Part shown: positions 43,672 to 52,452 of the stretch, in pieces | How positions within the stretch are numbered: the stretch's first letter is position 1 | How the letters are laid out: every line of letters starts with the position of its first letter | From: CAZRCG01 sp964598565 | GTDB taxonomy: Bacteria > Bdellovibrionota > UBA2394 | Assembly (NCBI GenBank): GCA_964598565.1 | Contig: CAZRCG010000001.1 | Coordinates: forward strand, 124,001 to 188,000 | Direction: 5' to 3' | DNA length: 64,000 nt | Notes under the pieces: generated by a model | The model's input: only the letters and a program-made list of their open reading frames with translations | What the model was told of the DNA's origin: nothing | The model's database searches: none | Position numbers and translations under genes: made by a program

Positions 43672-45533
43672 ACCGAATAATTGTCACCAAAACAAAAACT
43701 TTTAACCGTTGGCTGCGACTCAGCACCAGCGCCCTAGGGGTCGCAGTACTGCTGAGTAACTCGGTGGTCCACGCACTTCCGACGGCCGATCGTATCGTAC
43801 CAAATGATATCGTCATTCCAAAGTTGGCCAACGGCCGACTGCTGCCGGTAACCCTCTTTTCGAGTCGAAGAGATTCAAAAGAGATTTATGTACTACCGAA
43901 TGAGGGCATATTCAAGGGTAAGAAGCAGGCGATGGTTCCTCCGACGACCGATTGTTCGCGGGTCGAATCTGCCATTGGTCAATTGAAGCATTTCGATAAA
44001 GATCGAGAAATGCGATTGAAACTATTGGAGCGCGATCGCGATCGACTTGTAGCTGCCGAAGAGAATCTTTATCAACTTTCTTTAGATCTAGGCCGAAAGC
44101 AAAAAGAAAAGGCTGCGGTCGATGAGGAGCTAAAACAAGCCAAAGCGGTTCTGGATGCAAAAACACAGGATCTTGCGACTGCTTTAGCGGATTTGAGATC
44201 AGCTCAATCAGAGTTGTCAGCCGCTCAACTTGTTGGCGATTCTGCGGCTATTAAAGCTGCCGAAGAGAAAGTAGCAGACGCTAAACGAAACTATGCCATG
44301 GCTCAGATTCAGAAGAATAAGGCAGAGACCGAGGCAAATCAAAAACAGTCTTCCAGAAATATGGTGGCGCGGCAGATCGCCGATCTTCAGGGCGAGATCG
44401 ATGGTTCGGATGAAGCTGCTCAAGAGATTCGCAGACGATATGACGATAGCGAAGCCCGCTTCAATGCATTTGAAGCAAAAATCCTAGCGAATATTCAAAC
44501 GTTTTTCTCAGATCAAGGTGCCATTGTTCGAATGAATCTAGAGTATGCTCCCAGTGTTTACCTAGAGGCACTTTCTCGCGCCAATCGAGACTATACGTTT
44601 ACCTATGTGCCCACAGCTGGAGCGGCCGTGAAACTCACCTTCCCTGAGTTCAAGCCAGATTCACTGCTCAACAAGATGCGTGGCAATATGGTCATCACTC
44701 AAGAATGGGACTCTGCCGAAAGAGCCTACAGTCAGAATGCATTCTTTAGAGCTCTCTCAGGCCGTGATGATCCCGAGAAAGGCAAAGAAGACGAAACTGA
44801 AACACCACTTGAAGATCTGCAAGCACTGGCGATGGCGTATAGCGACAGCCTTTCAGGAGCGCGCTCTCTGACTCTCGTGCTCTCGTCACTTGGCTACTGT
44901 GCGCTACAGAAGCCAAGTATAATTGCTAACGAGATTCAAACTGGCTCTGCAGAAACATTCTCGATGTCTCTTTTTATGGCGTATCCCATGCAGTACCATG
45001 TCACAGTCAAAGGCGAATATAACCGAACGAAAATCCTTCATGAGGTCTTTAAAAAGAGTAAGTCCTCAAGCTGGTTTGGGTTGCGCAAGAGCGAGAAGCA
45101 AGAATTCATTCGCCGAGTAAGCGACCGCGAGCATGTGGACATTAGCGTCGATGGAAATTCTCCTTTAATGGGTCAGGCAGAAACAACCAAGCTCAGAGAA
45201 GCCATGGCAACTCAGATCGCCTTCATGGTTGCAAAAGAGCATTTGCAATTCGAGAAGGCACCTGCTCCTCAGTTTGAAAATATGCAATCTCCTAGCGGAG
45301 CCTCGCAGGTTGGAAAAATGCTTATGACCGTCAGTAATCCCTGGGCCTTCTGGGGAGGAGTTGCGTTAACAAGCCTCGACTCTATGTTTGGAGGTCGAAG
45401 CCAAACCGCCGTCAACGATCAAATCAGCCATGACTGGAAGCAACTTAGCTGGAACGAGCGCTTCTCGCTTCTCCACTCTCATGTCGTGTCGATCGGAGAC
45501 CTGCGTGAAGCTGAGATCATCAACAGCCGATGA
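43668..45533 (+). CDS. Exported coiled-coil protein B
   Basis: A 621-residue protein with a signal peptide of about 38 residues (TSALGVAVLLSNSVVHA), a short linker, and a coiled coil at about 90-270 with alanine-rich heptads (AVLDAKTQDLATALADLRSA). The C-terminal part (about 275-621) is mixed and contains an amphipathic or hydrophobic stretch near the end (GKMLMTVSNPWAFWGGVALT), possibly a membrane contact. Function unknown; the largest member and likely structural core of the unit. Confidence 0.65.
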   Translation: MNRIIVTKTKTFNRWLRLSTSALGVAVLLSNSVVHALPTADRIVPNDIVIPKLANGRLLPVTLFSSRRDSKEIYVLPNEGIFKGKKQAMVPPTTDCSRVESAIGQLKHFDKDREMRLKLLERDRDRLVAAEENLYQLSLDLGRKQKEKAAVDEELKQAKAVLDAKTQDLATALADLRSAQSELSAAQLVGDSAAIKAAEEKVADAKRNYAMAQIQKNKAETEANQKQSSRNMVARQIADLQGEIDGSDEAAQEIRRRYDDSEARFNAFEAKILANIQTFFSDQGAIVRMNLEYAPSVYLEALSRANRDYTFTYVPTAGAAVKLTFPEFKPDSLLNKMRGNMVITQEWDSAERAYSQNAFFRALSGRDDPEKGKEDETETPLEDLQALAMAYSDSLSGARSLTLVLSSLGYCALQKPSIIANEIQTGSAETFSMSLFMAYPMQYHVTVKGEYNRTKILHEVFKKSKSSSWFGLRKSEKQEFIRRVSDREHVDISVDGNSPLMGQAETTKLREAMATQIAFMVAKEHLQFEKAPAPQFENMQSPSGASQVGKMLMTVSNPWAFWGGVALTSLDSMFGGRSQTAVNDQISHDWKQLSWNERFSLLHSHVVSIGDLREAEIINSR

Positions 45534-45545
45534 GGATATCGTTAA

Positions 45546-46013
45546 ATGAAAGATTCAAAGATAAACAATCTTAAACTCACCAGACCAATCATATCACTTT
45601 ATGTGATGGCAGCCCTCTTCGGAGGGCTTGCCTGGTCTCTTTGGCCCATCGACCCCCGTGATACCGACAAAAGCCAAAAACACAATACCGATGAAATTAC
45701 TCTCTCAACCAGCTCATCGAGTGCAGAAACTCCGTCAGAGTCAGTGTCAGAAATTACCAACCATCCCGCTAATAAGGCGCCGCTTTCAGAAACTCAAGTA
45801 AGCGCAGCGAGTTCACTGAAGATACGAGATTTCGAAACAGTTCGTCAAAAAGCTCAACAGTTTCACCTGGCCTCTACGCGATATCAATATCAGCTTTCTC
45901 AATTAGAGCGAGATTATCGAGACGGTCGACTACCTCTGAACCAGCTCCTCCAACAACAAGACAAAGTTTTGGAATCGTGGTACCAAAGCCTCCAGGCCTA
46001 TCGGGAGCCTTGA
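45546..46013 (+). CDS. Small membrane-anchored protein, last of the unit
   Basis: A 155-residue protein with one N-terminal membrane helix (about 17-34, ISLYVMAALFGGLAWSLW), a serine/threonine-rich low-complexity linker (about 45-90) and a helical C-terminal part ending LLQQQDKVLESWYQSLQAYR. It starts 12 bases after the coiled-coil gene, with GAGGAT upstream. The likely topology places the C-terminal part outside the cytoplasm. It ends 5 bases from the convergent fusion gene. Confidence 0.62.
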   Translation: MKDSKINNLKLTRPIISLYVMAALFGGLAWSLWPIDPRDTDKSQKHNTDEITLSTSSSSAETPSESVSEITNHPANKAPLSETQVSAASSLKIRDFETVRQKAQQFHLASTRYQYQLSQLERDYRDGRLPLNQLLQQQDKVLESWYQSLQAYREP

Positions 46014-46018
46014 TAGAT

Positions 46019-47587
46019 CTAAAAAGAACTCCGTTTCATTCTGACAATTGCCTCGGTCCACTGCACGCCACCAAGACCAGAAAAGTGTCTGTTGAGGCTG
46101 TCTCCCTGGGGATCGCTCACCGATACAATTTCAATCATCGGAAACGCGTCTCTTAAGAATCGTTCTAAATCCTGTCGGGTAAAGAAAATCCAGGAACGTC
46201 CTCGATTCCATGTAGGGCCGACGAGAGAAGCATCGACCACCCCGGATTTCTCGCCCTCCTTTGGGCTAAGAAAACTCATATAGCCGACGCCTCCTGGAAC
46301 AAGCAGATTCAGATGCGCTCCAATTAGCGCTTCAAGATGCTCAAGAGAGCCCGCATGAATAAAAGACGCGCTTGCAAAGAAACCGTGAAATCGCTTCTCA
46401 AGGGCGCCGTGCATTATGTCGGCGAAGTCCAATCGTCGTAGATCGGCTGCCAAATTTGCACTCGCTAATTCGCCAGCCGCAAAATCGACAAACCCTTGGC
46501 TGCCGTCGTAGCCGGTGACTTCAAAGCCGTTTTCAGCAAAAAAGAGAGTGTCTCGACCCGTACCCATTCCGGCATCAAGAATTCTCCTTTTTGAGTTCCC
46601 CTCAGGCTGGGGTAAAGCATCCAAAAAACGCTGCCTTACGGCTGCACGGGCTTCACGCATATTTTCATCCTTTGGCTCGGTTCTGGCGTGATAGGCATCG
46701 GGTGTTTCTGACCCTGCGTTCGACTCGCCGCCATAAAAATGTTGGGTAACTAACTTATTGAAGTAAGTGTCATCCATTCCTCTAGGCACACGACCGGTAA
46801 ATTGTAGGGAGCCATCGGCCATCGTAAATTCCATTAGACGAGCCATTGTTCTAAAGCGTCTCACTGCATCGACGACTCGATCGATCGCTCGAGGAGGCTT
46901 CTCACGCGCAGGAATTCTCAAGCCCAAGGTCTCCATGAATTCGTGACTATCAGCCACATTGATTCGGCCGCTGAAAAATTGAAGGGTTTCGGGAATATTG
47001 TCTAAGGCGTTTCGACGAAAGGGTCGGAGTTTTTGAGGAACGGCGATGTCATCGCCTACCCAAAAGAGTTTTGAATTTTGCTTGCGACTCACACCGTAGT
47101 CGCTCATAAGCGCTACCAACTGTCTTTCGATGGCCTCAAGACTTTCAACTTCGTCAGATGATTGTTGGGCTCCTTTATTTGAATGGTCCTTTAGTTGCGC
47201 TACGACTTTATTGGCAACGAAACGAGTCCATGCTTCAGGTGAGAAGTGCTCAGCAGTGATGTCACGAGAATCTTGCGCGACCAATCTTGAAAACGCTGAA
47301 ATGACCTCATTTTTTTCATCGAGTATAATCATCGCAATTTCGATTGGGGCTACAAAGGTGTTAGGTCCAAAGCCACCTCCATTTGTATCAATGGCAATGA
47401 AGACTTTCTTTACCTGGCTTGAGGCTAGAGAGTAGTGAACAGGAAGTCGGCCCGCGGCCTCTAACAAGCTCTTGCAGGCTTGGGTGAGGGCTGATGAACC
47501 CGTTACTCCCGTTGCATTCGAAGAAGAGATCCACAAAACCATGGTGATGCCGATCAAGGTCTTTATCATAGGCGGAGTAAAACGCAT
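46019..47587 (-). CDS. Exported degenerate DEDD-exonuclease-like domain fused to methyltransferase
   Basis: About 522 residues with an N-terminal signal or anchor (about 7-26, MIKTLIGITMVLWISSS). Residues about 60-250 follow the order of oligoribonuclease: FIAIDTNGGGFG, PIEIAMIILDEKNEVI, FWVGDDIAVPQKL and PPRAIDRVVDAV. The motif positions D-x-N, P for the central aspartate and P for the histidine show loss of most catalytic residues. The C-terminal part (from about 335) is a SAM methyltransferase (RILDAGMGTGRDTLFFAENG, then EVTGYDGSQ). Start uncertain: ATG 47587, ATG 47569 or TTG 47605. Exported methyltransferases are unusual. Confidence 0.65.
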   Translation of the reverse strand: MRFTPPMIKTLIGITMVLWISSSNATGVTGSSALTQACKSLLEAAGRLPVHYSLASSQVKKVFIAIDTNGGGFGPNTFVAPIEIAMIILDEKNEVISAFSRLVAQDSRDITAEHFSPEAWTRFVANKVVAQLKDHSNKGAQQSSDEVESLEAIERQLVALMSDYGVSRKQNSKLFWVGDDIAVPQKLRPFRRNALDNIPETLQFFSGRINVADSHEFMETLGLRIPAREKPPRAIDRVVDAVRRFRTMARLMEFTMADGSLQFTGRVPRGMDDTYFNKLVTQHFYGGESNAGSETPDAYHARTEPKDENMREARAAVRQRFLDALPQPEGNSKRRILDAGMGTGRDTLFFAENGFEVTGYDGSQGFVDFAAGELASANLAADLRRLDFADIMHGALEKRFHGFFASASFIHAGSLEHLEALIGAHLNLLVPGGVGYMSFLSPKEGEKSGVVDASLVGPTWNRGRSWIFFTRQDLERFLRDAFPMIEIVSVSDPQGDSLNRHFSGLGGVQWTEAIVRMKRSSF

Positions 47588-47721
47588 CCGTTTGAAAGGA
47601 GTCAATAATCATTGAGAGGGCTCTTAACACATTGCTAATCATCCGATTCTTGCTTCGACCCTTCGTTTAGAGGATAAATCGGCGGTGGCAAAGTTGGCTT
47701 ACTCTGGCGGCGAGAGGGTAG

Positions 47722-48651
47722 ATGGTTAATCTACGCTACTTTGTAGTTTTTTATTTAGCTCTCTTTTCGCCTGAATGGGTGGTGGCAAGGCAACTGTTGA
47801 ACGTCTACACCTACAATGTTGGTCTGACGAAAGTGGCAGGTGTGCCGATAGTTCCCAAGGTGGACGCGCGAATCCCTCTTCAAATTTACTCTTTGAATCG
47901 ACTGTTGAAGCGCCCGTTCGTACTCTTCCTTCAAGAAGTATTTACATCGCGTGCTTGGAAAACCTACCACCATTGGGCCCAAGAGAAAGGCTATTGGATT
48001 GAGAAGAAGAATCGAAAATCCAACGGGTTAGTCATCGTCTCGAGCGAGCCTCTGGGTCGCGCTGAATTTGCCGCCTTTCAGATAGATGAAATTGGAACAA
48101 CAAGAGGACTTCTACGCTCGCGATTACACCTCGTTCGAACCGAGGTTGATTTATTTAATACCCACACTGCTTTCTCTCAGCGAGGACGCATCAACCCGAA
48201 GCACCAGAATCAGCTTTCCACTGTGTCAGACATACTCTATGGCTCGAGATTTCCTTTTATTTTTGGCGGAGATCTCAATATCGGATGCAACCATGCTCTT
48301 CTCGAGGAGCTGCCAAAGCATTCAGAGACTCTTTGGGAAGGAGCATTCTTTCAGAAGCTGAAATCTAAATGTCGATGGGCAGGTATTCAAGGTGGGGTGG
48401 ACGCAACGTTAGAGATAGATAATCCTCATCATGCTCATCCGTGGACGGTTCAATTCATCGTGCGAAAAATGCTGCCATGGCTCCTGTGGGATATGCCGAC
48501 TACCGACGCCGATCATATACTCGTTGATCGCCGCAGAATGGAAATGATCTCTTATAGTATGGAGCTGCGTGGATCTCGCTTAGATCCAGATAGCCCAACA
48601 CTTGAACCCACCAGCGATCACTATTGCCGTCACGCTCTAGTTGAGCTGTGA
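47722..48651 (+). CDS. Exported EEP-family phosphodiesterase/nuclease
   Basis: A 309-residue protein with a signal peptide (about 1-22, YFVVFYLALFSPEWVVA). The metallohydrolase motifs appear in order: VYTYNVG (about 28-34), LFLQEVFTS (about 68-76), NGLVIVSSEP, LFNTHTAFS, IFGGDLNIGCN and ADHILVDRR, ending PTSDHYCRHALVEL. The fold includes DNase I and sphingomyelinases; the cleaved substrate is unknown. GAGAGGG precedes ATG 47722. A decayed copy of its final 25 codons lies about 1.1 kb downstream. Confidence 0.82.
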   Translation: MVNLRYFVVFYLALFSPEWVVARQLLNVYTYNVGLTKVAGVPIVPKVDARIPLQIYSLNRLLKRPFVLFLQEVFTSRAWKTYHHWAQEKGYWIEKKNRKSNGLVIVSSEPLGRAEFAAFQIDEIGTTRGLLRSRLHLVRTEVDLFNTHTAFSQRGRINPKHQNQLSTVSDILYGSRFPFIFGGDLNIGCNHALLEELPKHSETLWEGAFFQKLKSKCRWAGIQGGVDATLEIDNPHHAHPWTVQFIVRKMLPWLLWDMPTTDADHILVDRRRMEMISYSMELRGSRLDPDSPTLEPTSDHYCRHALVEL

Positions 48652-48753
48652 TGAGAATAAGGAGGTGCTTAACGACGCGAAGATTGAGGCCTGCCTCAAA
48701 CCAAACAAAACTGCATTATAGAAAAACTGCCCTGGTAGTCATGACGGTTTGTC

Positions 48754-49563
48754 TTAGTTGAGGGACCACCAGCGCCTCAAAGCTCTAAGGCGATTCGCAA
48801 GTCCTTTGGCAACCTGACCGCTTTCAACGAGGCTCCTCGCCAGATCTTTCTTTCCATGTTTTTCAAGGAAATCGATCAGTGTCCAGTCGAAGCGATTATC
48901 AGAAAAATAACTCCATGATTCTTGTTTCACATCATAACCCCATTCAATCCACTGGAGGAGTCGCTCATAGTCTCCAGCCAGTCCAACCGCGCGAAAAGGA
49001 CTGAGCCTTCCAAAGAAGGGCGCTTCTGAATCAATGACGGAAGTTGTTTCATTGGGAGGCAAAAATCTGTATTCCAGCAGAAGATTGAACCGAGTGGTTG
49101 CTATCTGTTGTTCTTCGGAGCTTTTACTATCCCCATATACCACACTTAACATGTCTAACCAGTAAGAGCTGCCAATGCGGCTCGTCCTAGGACGATCGAG
49201 GTTCAAACCTTTAGCGGTATTGCGAATGGCCTCGAAATCATTTGAACTGAAGATAAGCGTATCTAGATTGTCTAGACTCACCGGGTTGGCGATTTGTATC
49301 GAAATGGGCGTTTCAAATTGCATTGGCGGCTTGGGTAAACCATCGAGGTGCCCGGCACAAGACGGTAATAAATTTGAAGTAGACGACATGCCATCCACTC
49401 CTGAGGCTACAGCGACCTGAACCAAAAGAGTCCCAAAAAGCAAAAAAATATGAGGAATAAGAACAAGTCCGTATAACGGTAGGTGTAAGCGAAATTTCGT
49501 CCTTGAGAATTCCGAACCACAAGTTAGCTTAACAGCAATTCTCGACCCATCATTTTTTACCAT
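48754..49563 (-). CDS. Membrane or exported protein of unknown function
   Basis: A 269-residue protein with a hydrophobic helix at about 30-52 (LYGLVLIPHIFLLFGTLLV) and a soluble C-terminal part with helical, ankyrin-like spacing (RLLQWIEWGYDVKQ and WTLIDFLEKHGKKDLARSLVE). No firm family. The N-terminal 27 residues before the helix are polar, so the true start may be internal, giving a signal peptide. It stands in a small group of exported proteins. Confidence 0.55.
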   Translation of the reverse strand: MVKNDGSRIAVKLTCGSEFSRTKFRLHLPLYGLVLIPHIFLLFGTLLVQVAVASGVDGMSSTSNLLPSCAGHLDGLPKPPMQFETPISIQIANPVSLDNLDTLIFSSNDFEAIRNTAKGLNLDRPRTSRIGSSYWLDMLSVVYGDSKSSEEQQIATTRFNLLLEYRFLPPNETTSVIDSEAPFFGRLSPFRAVGLAGDYERLLQWIEWGYDVKQESWSYFSDNRFDWTLIDFLEKHGKKDLARSLVESGQVAKGLANRLRALRRWWSLN

Positions 49564-49642
49564 AGAGAATGTTCAAGACGATAGAAGTACTATTTGCAAG
49601 ATTTTTCAAACGCTTGAAGACCCCCTCGACCTCTCCTACATT

Positions 49643-49715
49643 ATGGAGCTGCGTGGATCTCAGTTTGATCCAGATAGCCCGACACTTTAACGCACCAGCG
49701 ATCTATCTTGCCGGT
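49643..49715 (+). pseudogene. Decayed copy of the 3' end of the exported EEP gene
   Basis: Bases 49643-49715 match 48559-48632 closely: ATGGAGCTGCGTGGATCTC is identical for 19 bases, and GATCCAGATAGCCC, ACACTT, CACCAGCGATC and TTGCCG follow in the same order and spacing. The corresponding codons in the EEP gene encode its last 25 or so residues (MELRGSRLDPDSPTLEPTSD). A stop and other changes break the frame here. This is the footprint of a past duplication of the EEP gene. Confidence 0.8.
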
Positions 49716-50410
49716 CGACGGGCTGCAGCATCCCTCGAGTACCCTGCAGCTTGCGCTTCTCGCTCTCTCTCTCGCATTTCGGTAGTCACAATGGGGCCAA
49801 GTGGAATGGGATGGGGAGAATCCGCACGAATCCATAAAAGAGATTCTCCTCGTGAGGGCTGGAGAATGGCCAGATAGTAGAGTCTCTCCCAAGCGGAGTC
49901 GCGACCATCTCTTTGCCATATATCTGCGAAGATGAAGGTTTCTTTATCTGCCGCCATTTTCTCTACATAGTCTTGAATCTCAGTGATCAGGATTCTCTGT
50001 TTGGAAGTTACGAGCTCCAAGGGTTTGTACTTTGAGGTTGGATCAATCTTATCTTTCAAAACAAACTGCTCTGCTGAGCCGGTTCGTAACAAAAACTCAA
50101 TGACCGCTGAACTCTCTGAAGTCACCAGTGAAATGGGATATCGAAGAGAGGCTATGCGAGACTTTGTCACGTTCATGGCTCTTAAAATTTCATTTCGAAC
50201 GCTCGTCTTCATTCCTTTGAAATCAAGTTGTGCCAAAGCTGAATCACCAGACCTCAAAACTTGCTTCAGAGATCCCTCATAAGGTCCAATTAACACGTGC
50301 TGGAAGCGGCCTAATCGCCTCACCAAGTCACTACAACTTGCGGTCTTTGAGACAGCCGTTGTGGCTGCTGGAATAGACACGCTCAAAATTATAAATAGCG
50401 AAGTTAGCAT
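49703..50410 (-). CDS. Exported protein of unknown function, C terminus possibly altered
   Basis: A 235-residue protein with a signal peptide (MLTSLFIILSVSIPAATTA). The mature part has cysteine SCSDL and mixed helices and strands; no family recognised. Its last codons read into the decayed EEP fragment (stop at 49703, fragment to 49715), and the arginine- and alanine-rich tail YSRDAAARRPAR looks like out-of-frame sequence, so the original end may have been lost. Confidence 0.58.
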   Translation of the reverse strand: MLTSLFIILSVSIPAATTAVSKTASCSDLVRRLGRFQHVLIGPYEGSLKQVLRSGDSALAQLDFKGMKTSVRNEILRAMNVTKSRIASLRYPISLVTSESSAVIEFLLRTGSAEQFVLKDKIDPTSKYKPLELVTSKQRILITEIQDYVEKMAADKETFIFADIWQRDGRDSAWERLYYLAILQPSRGESLLWIRADSPHPIPLGPIVTTEMREREREAQAAGYSRDAAARRPAR

Positions 50411-50450
50411 CCTGACTAGCTAAGAGAACTTCGGACGATAGGCAATCAGC

Positions 50451-50594
50451 TTGCGAGTATTTTTTCTCCAGCAAGGCGCCGACGACTGTTCAGCCAAAGG
50501 CTGACCTTTGGTCAGAGGAAGGACTGTAGTGCGATACTACTCGACTGAAGCTCGAAGGAAGAGCAACGCAGCTGGAGGGAAAAATACCAGCAAG
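50451..50594. repeat. 144-base inverted-repeat element abutting tRNA-Glu
   Basis: The left end CTTGCGAGTATTTTTTCTCC (then AGC) and the right end read on the other strand CTTGCTGGTATTTTTCCCTCC (first 20 given: CTTGCTGGTATTTTTCCCTC) match over about 25 bases with few changes. Inside are two smaller hairpins: CCAAAGG-CTGA-CCTTTGG (50494-50511) and GTAGT-GCGAT-ACTAC near 50526-50540. It ends one base from the CCA end of tRNA-Glu. No gene is inside. It could be a MITE-like element, an att-type site, or a structured transcript end. Confidence 0.7.
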
Positions 50595-50595
50595 A

Positions 50596-50673
50596 TGGCG
50601 TCCCCTGGGGGATTCGAACCCCCGTTACCTCCGTGAAAGGGAGGTGTCCTGGACCGGGCTAGACGAAGGGGAC
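50596..50673 (-). tRNA. tRNA-Glu (TTC)
   Basis: Read on the minus strand: acceptor GTCCCCT pairs with AGGGGAC, D-arm TCGTCTAGCCCGGTCCAGGA, anticodon stem CCTCC/GGAGG with loop CTTTCAC giving anticodon TTC, T-arm with GGTTCGAATCC, discriminator G and an encoded CCA (50596-50598). This matches bacterial glutamate tRNA (UUC), which also serves tetrapyrrole synthesis. The 144-base inverted-repeat element begins one base beyond the CCA. Confidence 0.96.
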
Positions 50674-50716
50674 ATCAAAATTTCAGTCACGCTATCTAAA
50701 CAGATTTAAAATGCCA

Positions 50717-52333
50717 CTATCTTTTTTCGAGATATTTGAGCTGCACAAAGCCGAAGGGATTCGGCTCAAACCCCTTGATCGAAGAACTTACGAGGCCGAA
50801 CCAGACGGGATGGTAGATGGGAATGAAGGGGTACTCCCCTAAAATGAGCTCTTCGGCTTTGGCAAGCTGCTGATAGCGTTTCTTTTGGTCACGAATTTGT
50901 GAAGCGTCTGTCAGAATTTTATCATAGCGTGGGTGCGACCAGCCGGTATAGTTGGAGGAGCCCGCTCCGAGAAACAACTCAAGCATACTTACAGGATCTG
51001 CAATGTCTCCAATCCAGGTTTGACGAGAGATCTCAAACTGTTTGAGGGACTGCTCCTTCATGAATACATTCCACTCTTTGTTCTCAAGCTGAACGCTGGT
51101 GATCCCTAGATTCTTCTTCCACATCTGCTGGATGGCTTGAGCGATTTTAGCGTGGGCCTCCGTCGTATTGTATTTGAGGGTCACCCGAGGAAATCCCTTA
51201 CCTTCAGGATAGCCGGCCTCTGCCAGCAGACGTCGGGCCTCTTCGAGCTGTCGATCGTAAGGCCATGGCGGGATGATCGTGGGTCGATACCCTTTGATAC
51301 CCGACAATACCAATCGCTGGGTGGGCACTTGCCCACCGCGAAGAATCTTGTCGGTGATCTCAGCTCGATGAATCGCAAGCGCCAGTGCTCGACGCACTCG
51401 CTTATCGTCAAAAGGCTTTTTGGTGACATTAAACAAAAACATATAGGTCGCAAAACTGGGACTAAGATAGAAATCAGGCTGGGATCGTAGGGAAGCAATC
51501 AAACCCGTCGAGATCGTATTGTCGTTCGTCCAGTCAATGGCGCCCGATTTATACAAATTATAGACGGTCGTTTCTTCCGTGACGACCGTGGCTATAAATT
51601 TTGGAATTTTCACGGAGGCGGCCTGCCAATGAAATTTATTTTTCTCGTAGCGCGTATCTTTATTGATAGCCCACGACCTTAAAACATAGGGTCCGTTCAC
51701 AACAAATTTTTCGGGCTGCTGCCATACGTCACTGGTATCCAGCATAGAAGGATGGATTACGAAAAACGGTGGGTTTGCTAGGTACTCGATAAAATGAGTC
51801 GAGGCAGCCTTGAGCTTTATCTCTATCGTTTGGGCGTTCTTAATGCGAATCCCTACCTTCGCCTCTGCAGAAGCTCCCTTTTTATCGTTTGAAGCCGGGC
51901 CTTGAGTACCTTCCGTGGTAGAGTCTTTCACTTCGGCAAAACTTTTAACGTAATCGAGGGCTCCTTCAATATTGTCGGTATACCAATTTAAAAACGAATT
52001 TCCGATATCGGGCCTCATGGCTCGAAGCCACGAACTTCGAATATGTTCCACCGTTAACGGGTCGCCATTTGACCATCGAAGCCCTTTCCGGATCATAAAT
52101 GTATAAGTGCGCCCGTCCTTAGACACCTTCCAAGACTCGGCAATTGCCGGCTTTAGAGTTCCGTAGTCTGAAGATCGACCCAAAACGCCCTCAAAAATCT
52201 GCATAGCCAGAAAGGCATCATTATGCGTCGTCAGACGATGAGGATCTAAAGTCTCTGGCTCGCTAACATTAGCCATAACAAAGGTGTCGGCTGGGGTTTT
52301 CGCCAATAACAGACAAAATAAAAGAGAAATCAT
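50717..52333 (-). CDS. Peptide-type ABC transporter solute-binding protein (OppA family)
   Basis: A 538-residue exported protein with a short signal (MISLLFCLLLA). Family 5 solute-binding motifs: NVSEPETLDPHRLTTHNDAF near 23-42, LKPAIAESWKVSKDGRTYTF near 60-79 and LRWSNGDPLTVEHI. The middle binding region and end IPIYHPVWFGLVSSSIKGFE fit oligopeptide binding. No permease genes are adjacent, so it is an orphan binding protein in this window. It ends 43 bases upstream of tRNA-Glu on the same strand. Confidence 0.92.
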   Translation of the reverse strand: MISLLFCLLLAKTPADTFVMANVSEPETLDPHRLTTHNDAFLAMQIFEGVLGRSSDYGTLKPAIAESWKVSKDGRTYTFMIRKGLRWSNGDPLTVEHIRSSWLRAMRPDIGNSFLNWYTDNIEGALDYVKSFAEVKDSTTEGTQGPASNDKKGASAEAKVGIRIKNAQTIEIKLKAASTHFIEYLANPPFFVIHPSMLDTSDVWQQPEKFVVNGPYVLRSWAINKDTRYEKNKFHWQAASVKIPKFIATVVTEETTVYNLYKSGAIDWTNDNTISTGLIASLRSQPDFYLSPSFATYMFLFNVTKKPFDDKRVRRALALAIHRAEITDKILRGGQVPTQRLVLSGIKGYRPTIIPPWPYDRQLEEARRLLAEAGYPEGKGFPRVTLKYNTTEAHAKIAQAIQQMWKKNLGITSVQLENKEWNVFMKEQSLKQFEISRQTWIGDIADPVSMLELFLGAGSSNYTGWSHPRYDKILTDASQIRDQKKRYQQLAKAEELILGEYPFIPIYHPVWFGLVSSSIKGFEPNPFGFVQLKYLEKR

Positions 52334-52452
52334 GAGCTTATTCTAGAATCCCCTCTCTCTCGAGACCAGAAAATCTATCAACTGCTTCGATTTCTGTGGG
52401 TGCTGATGCTTTTCCTTGAACTGCAGGGGGGCAACTTGCTAGGTCTTCAATA

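Noticed and set aside
49643..49661. CRISPR-like repeats
   Set aside because: Only two copies of the sequence exist, without regular spacers; it is a gene duplication. No CRISPR array is seen anywhere in the window.
49569..49877. Plus-strand open frame covering the EEP fragment
   Set aside because: The duplicate is broken by a stop relative to the EEP reading frame, and the larger frame has no signal or motif.
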